From a virus: a stretch of 23,088 nucleotides of DNA. The stretch spans positions 1 to 23,088 of IMG/VR virus record IMGVR_UViG_3300020187_000231; one strand, 5' to 3'. Shown here piece after piece: positions 21,205-23,088 of this stretch. Under the pieces are notes generated by a model. The model was not told where the DNA came from and did no database searches. It saw only the letters and a program-made list of their open reading frames with translations. Numbering within the stretch: position 1 is the stretch's first letter; each line of letters begins with the position of its first letter. The position numbers were made by a program, and so were the translations under genes.

Positions 21205-23088
21205 ATGTCTACGTCCTCATTTTATAACACCACTGGGCCTGATAGTTCTCAGGTAACAGCAATAGAAGGCTCAGTGTCTTCTGCGGCTGACTCTGCTGCT
21301 GCAGCCGAAGCTGCAAAAGTTGCTGCTCAATCCAGCGCCTCCCAGGCAGCTGCATCTTCAAATGCAAATGCGACATCTGCCGCCGCATCTGAAGCATCTA
21401 AAGTTGCTGCCCAGGTCGCAGAGAATAACGCAGAAACTGCAGAGACTAATGCCGCTGCATCTTCTGCCGCAGCCTTAGTTTCTAAAAATGCTTCAGCCGC
21501 TAGTGCGGTTGCAAGTGAAGCTTCCAAAGTTACGAGTGTAAATAATGCAGCGACAGCGACAACAAAAGCCGCAGAGGCTTCAACTTCAGAGACAAATGCA
21601 GCAGCGAGCGCAGCTACTGCGACTACAAAAGCGGCAGACAGTGAGACTGCAAGAGCAGCAAGTGTTGTCGCCAAAGACGCCTCAGTAGTTGCAAAAAATG
21701 AAAGTGTTGTAGCTAAAGACGCAAGTGTGGTTGCAAAGAATGCAGCAGTCGCAGCTCAGGCCGCAGCAGAAACTGCTGAGACTAATGCGGAAACTGCAGA
21801 GACTAATTCGGCATCATCGGCTTCTGCCGCATCTGCCAGCGCCAGTACAGCTTCTACCAAAGCCTCAGAAGCTTCAACCTCAGCGGCTGCCAGTGAAACT
21901 TCAAAAGTGGCATCTGAGGCTGCAAAAGACGCGGCCCTGGCAGCTTTAGACAGCTTTGACGACAGGTACCTGGGAAGTAAGGCTAATGCGCCTACCGTTG
22001 ATAACGATGGTGATGCGCTTGCAGCGGGAATGCTGTACTTCAATACCACCACAGATGAAATGAAGGTCTATGATGGCAGCCAATGGCTGAATGCGTATGC
22101 TTCTTTGTCTGGTGCGCTGTTGGCCACGGGTAACCTGTCGGACCTAAACAATGCAGCTACAGCCAGGGCTAACTTAGGCTTAGGCACTGCAGCTACTACT
22201 CCCTCTACAGATTATGCTACAGCCGCACAAGGTACTACAGCAGACGCTGCGCTGCCAAGAACTGGTGGTGCTATGACTGGTGCTATCACAACTAACAGCA
22301 CCTTTGATGGTCGTGATGTTGCTACAGATGGCACAAAGCTAGATGGCATTGAAACCGCAGCTACCGCAGACCAAACAGATGCAGAGATTCGTGCTGCCGT
22401 TGAAGCCGCTACAGATTCTAATGTGTTTACAGACGCTGACCACAGTAAGCTAGACGGCATTGAAGCTGGGGCTACCGCAGACCAGACTGCGGCTGAGATT
22501 AAAACCGCTTACGAAAGCAATGCAGACACGAATGCGTTTACAGATGCTGACGAGTCTAAGCTAGACGGCATTGAAGCTGGGGCATCCGTAACAGACACAG
22601 CCAACGTGACAGCCGCTGGTGCCTTGATGGACAGTGAGTTAGCGTCTATCGCATCGGTTAAGGCTCTCAACCAAGGTGTTGCTACTACCGACAGCCCTGA
22701 CTTTGCTGCGTTAAATGTGAATGGCACAGCCACGATGGATGGGCTGACTGTTTCAAACGCTGGCAGTAACTCTTTTCTCAAATCTGAGGAAACTACTGGT
22801 TCAGCGCGTTTGCAACTTACAAACAGCGGCGCTAACGTCTTGTTTGGTACAGATAATAATGTAGGTGGTTTAACTGGCATAGCAAATCAAGCGTACATTT
22901 ACAGCGCAAACAATCTAAAAATAGGTGTTAATACATTTACGGCTCAACAGCTAACAATCAACTCCACAGGCATAGACGTTACTGGCACAGCCACGATGGA
23001 TGGGCTTACTGTTGATGGTAACGCGGGTATTGGCGGCTCTACAATTACCGATGTAAACCTGCTAAACATTCAAGGGTCTGGAGCTTCT
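21205..23088 (+). CDS. Long tail fibre protein (3' truncated by the window)
   Basis: The frame starts at ATG 21205 after CGGAGA and stays open for 628 codons to the window end. Residues about 20-248 are almost only Ala, Ser, Thr, Glu, Asn and Lys in heptad-like repeats (SKVAAQ, ETAETNAA, VAKDASVVAKN), a long trimeric coiled-coil rod. Residues 253-295 (DRYLGSKANAPTVDNDGDAL, LYFNTTTDEMKVYDGSQWL) match a recurring phage fibre domain. Three 37-aa KLDGIE-type repeats follow from residue 378. Then NGTATMDGLTV appears at about 506 and TGTATMDGLTVDGN at about 593, leading to a tip outside the window. The first 20 residues are short for a tail anchor and lack the T7 gp17 N-terminal domain. Likely the main receptor-binding fibre. 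Confidence 0.85.
   Translation, partial: MSTSSFYNTTGPDSSQVTAIEGSVSSAADSAAAAEAAKVAAQSSASQAAASSNANATSAAASEASKVAAQVAENNAETAETNAAASSAAALVSKNASAASAVASEASKVTSVNNAATATTKAAEASTSETNAAASAATATTKAADSETARAASVVAKDASVVAKNESVVAKDASVVAKNAAVAAQAAAETAETNAETAETNSASSASAASASASTASTKASEASTSAAASETSKVASEAAKDAALAALDSFDDRYLGSKANAPTVDNDGDALAAGMLYFNTTTDEMKVYDGSQWLNAYASLSGALLATGNLSDLNNAATARANLGLGTAATTPSTDYATAAQGTTADAALPRTGGAMTGAITTNSTFDGRDVATDGTKLDGIETAATADQTDAEIRAAVEAATDSNVFTDADHSKLDGIEAGATADQTAAEIKTAYESNADTNAFTDADESKLDGIEAGASVTDTANVTAAGALMDSELASIASVKALNQGVATTDSPDFAALNVNGTATMDGLTVSNAGSNSFLKSEETTGSARLQLTNSGANVLFGTDNNVGGLTGIANQAYIYSANNLKIGVNTFTAQQLTINSTGIDVTGTATMDGLTVDGNAGIGGSTITDVNLLNIQGSGAS
22336..22668 (+). repeat. 111-bp repeats in the long fibre gene
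   Basis: Copies begin at 22336, 22447 and 22558 (AAGCTAGA(T/C)GGCATTGAA), exactly 111 bp or 37 codons apart. Each encodes KLDGIE(A/T)(A/G)A and the first two continue TADQT(D/A)AEI. The third diverges after about 30 bases. A separate exact repeat, GGCACAGCCACGATGGATGG, occurs at 22723 and 22984 (261 bp apart). Confidence 0.8.

Noticed and set aside
1-23088. CRISPR array, insertion sequence, integrase, lysis genes
   Set aside because: No regularly spaced identical repeats with unique spacers, no transposase or recombinase motif, and no holin or endolysin motif was seen on either strand. The repeats present are within fibre genes or are short control-type repeats.

Overview
The window is part of the genome of a short-tailed (podovirus-type) bacteriophage, read almost entirely from the + strand. 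It carries terminase small and large subunits, a P22-type portal, an acidic scaffold, a DUF5309/SU10-type major capsid protein, a head-tail adaptor, a probable tail nozzle, three likely ejection proteins and three fibre-type proteins. It lacks a tape measure, a major tail tube and a sheath, which is why I call it a podovirus. The fibre modules (repeated KLDGIEAGA and TATMDGLTV motifs) are of the kind common in marine phages, so a marine bacterial host is a reasonable guess, but the sequence does not identify the host. No lysis, integration, tRNA or CRISPR feature is visible.

Layout. Bases 1-155 hold the tail end of a DUF3310-type gene, probably the edge of the early/nucleotide-metabolism region. 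Bases 156-1240 are a non-coding stretch of about 1.1 kb packed with hairpins, a 12-bp direct repeat and a block of short tandem repeats. From 1241 a densely packed late operon runs to the window end. In order: collar-type fibre protein, nozzle-like protein, repeat-rich DUF1983-type fibre, tail assembly chaperone-like protein, a small GNAT-like protein, three probable ejection proteins (the last 1764 aa with a zincin peptidase domain), a small Lys/Pro-tailed protein, TerS, TerL, portal, a small acidic protein, scaffold, major capsid protein, two small conserved proteins, adaptor, and a long fibre that runs off the end.

How it works together. TerS/TerL pump DNA through the portal into a shell built from capsid protein on scaffold. 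The adaptor and nozzle complete the short tail, the fibres bind the host, and the glycine-zipper protein, the 365-aa protein and the 1764-aa protein are the probable ejected proteins that carry DNA across the envelope. Genes are separated by 0-30 bases, often overlap, and nearly all have purine-rich Shine-Dalgarno sites. Two possible terminators flank the capsid gene and would allow it to be expressed at a different level from its neighbours.

Most unusual points: a 56-codon reading frame with its own strong Shine-Dalgarno buried in the +1 frame of the 1764-aa gene (12248-12418); the structured, repeat-bearing non-coding region (156-1240); the 92-base overlap of two Lys/Pro-rich coding ends at TerS; and a HEVGH metallopeptidase in an ejected protein with no visible lytic transglycosylase.
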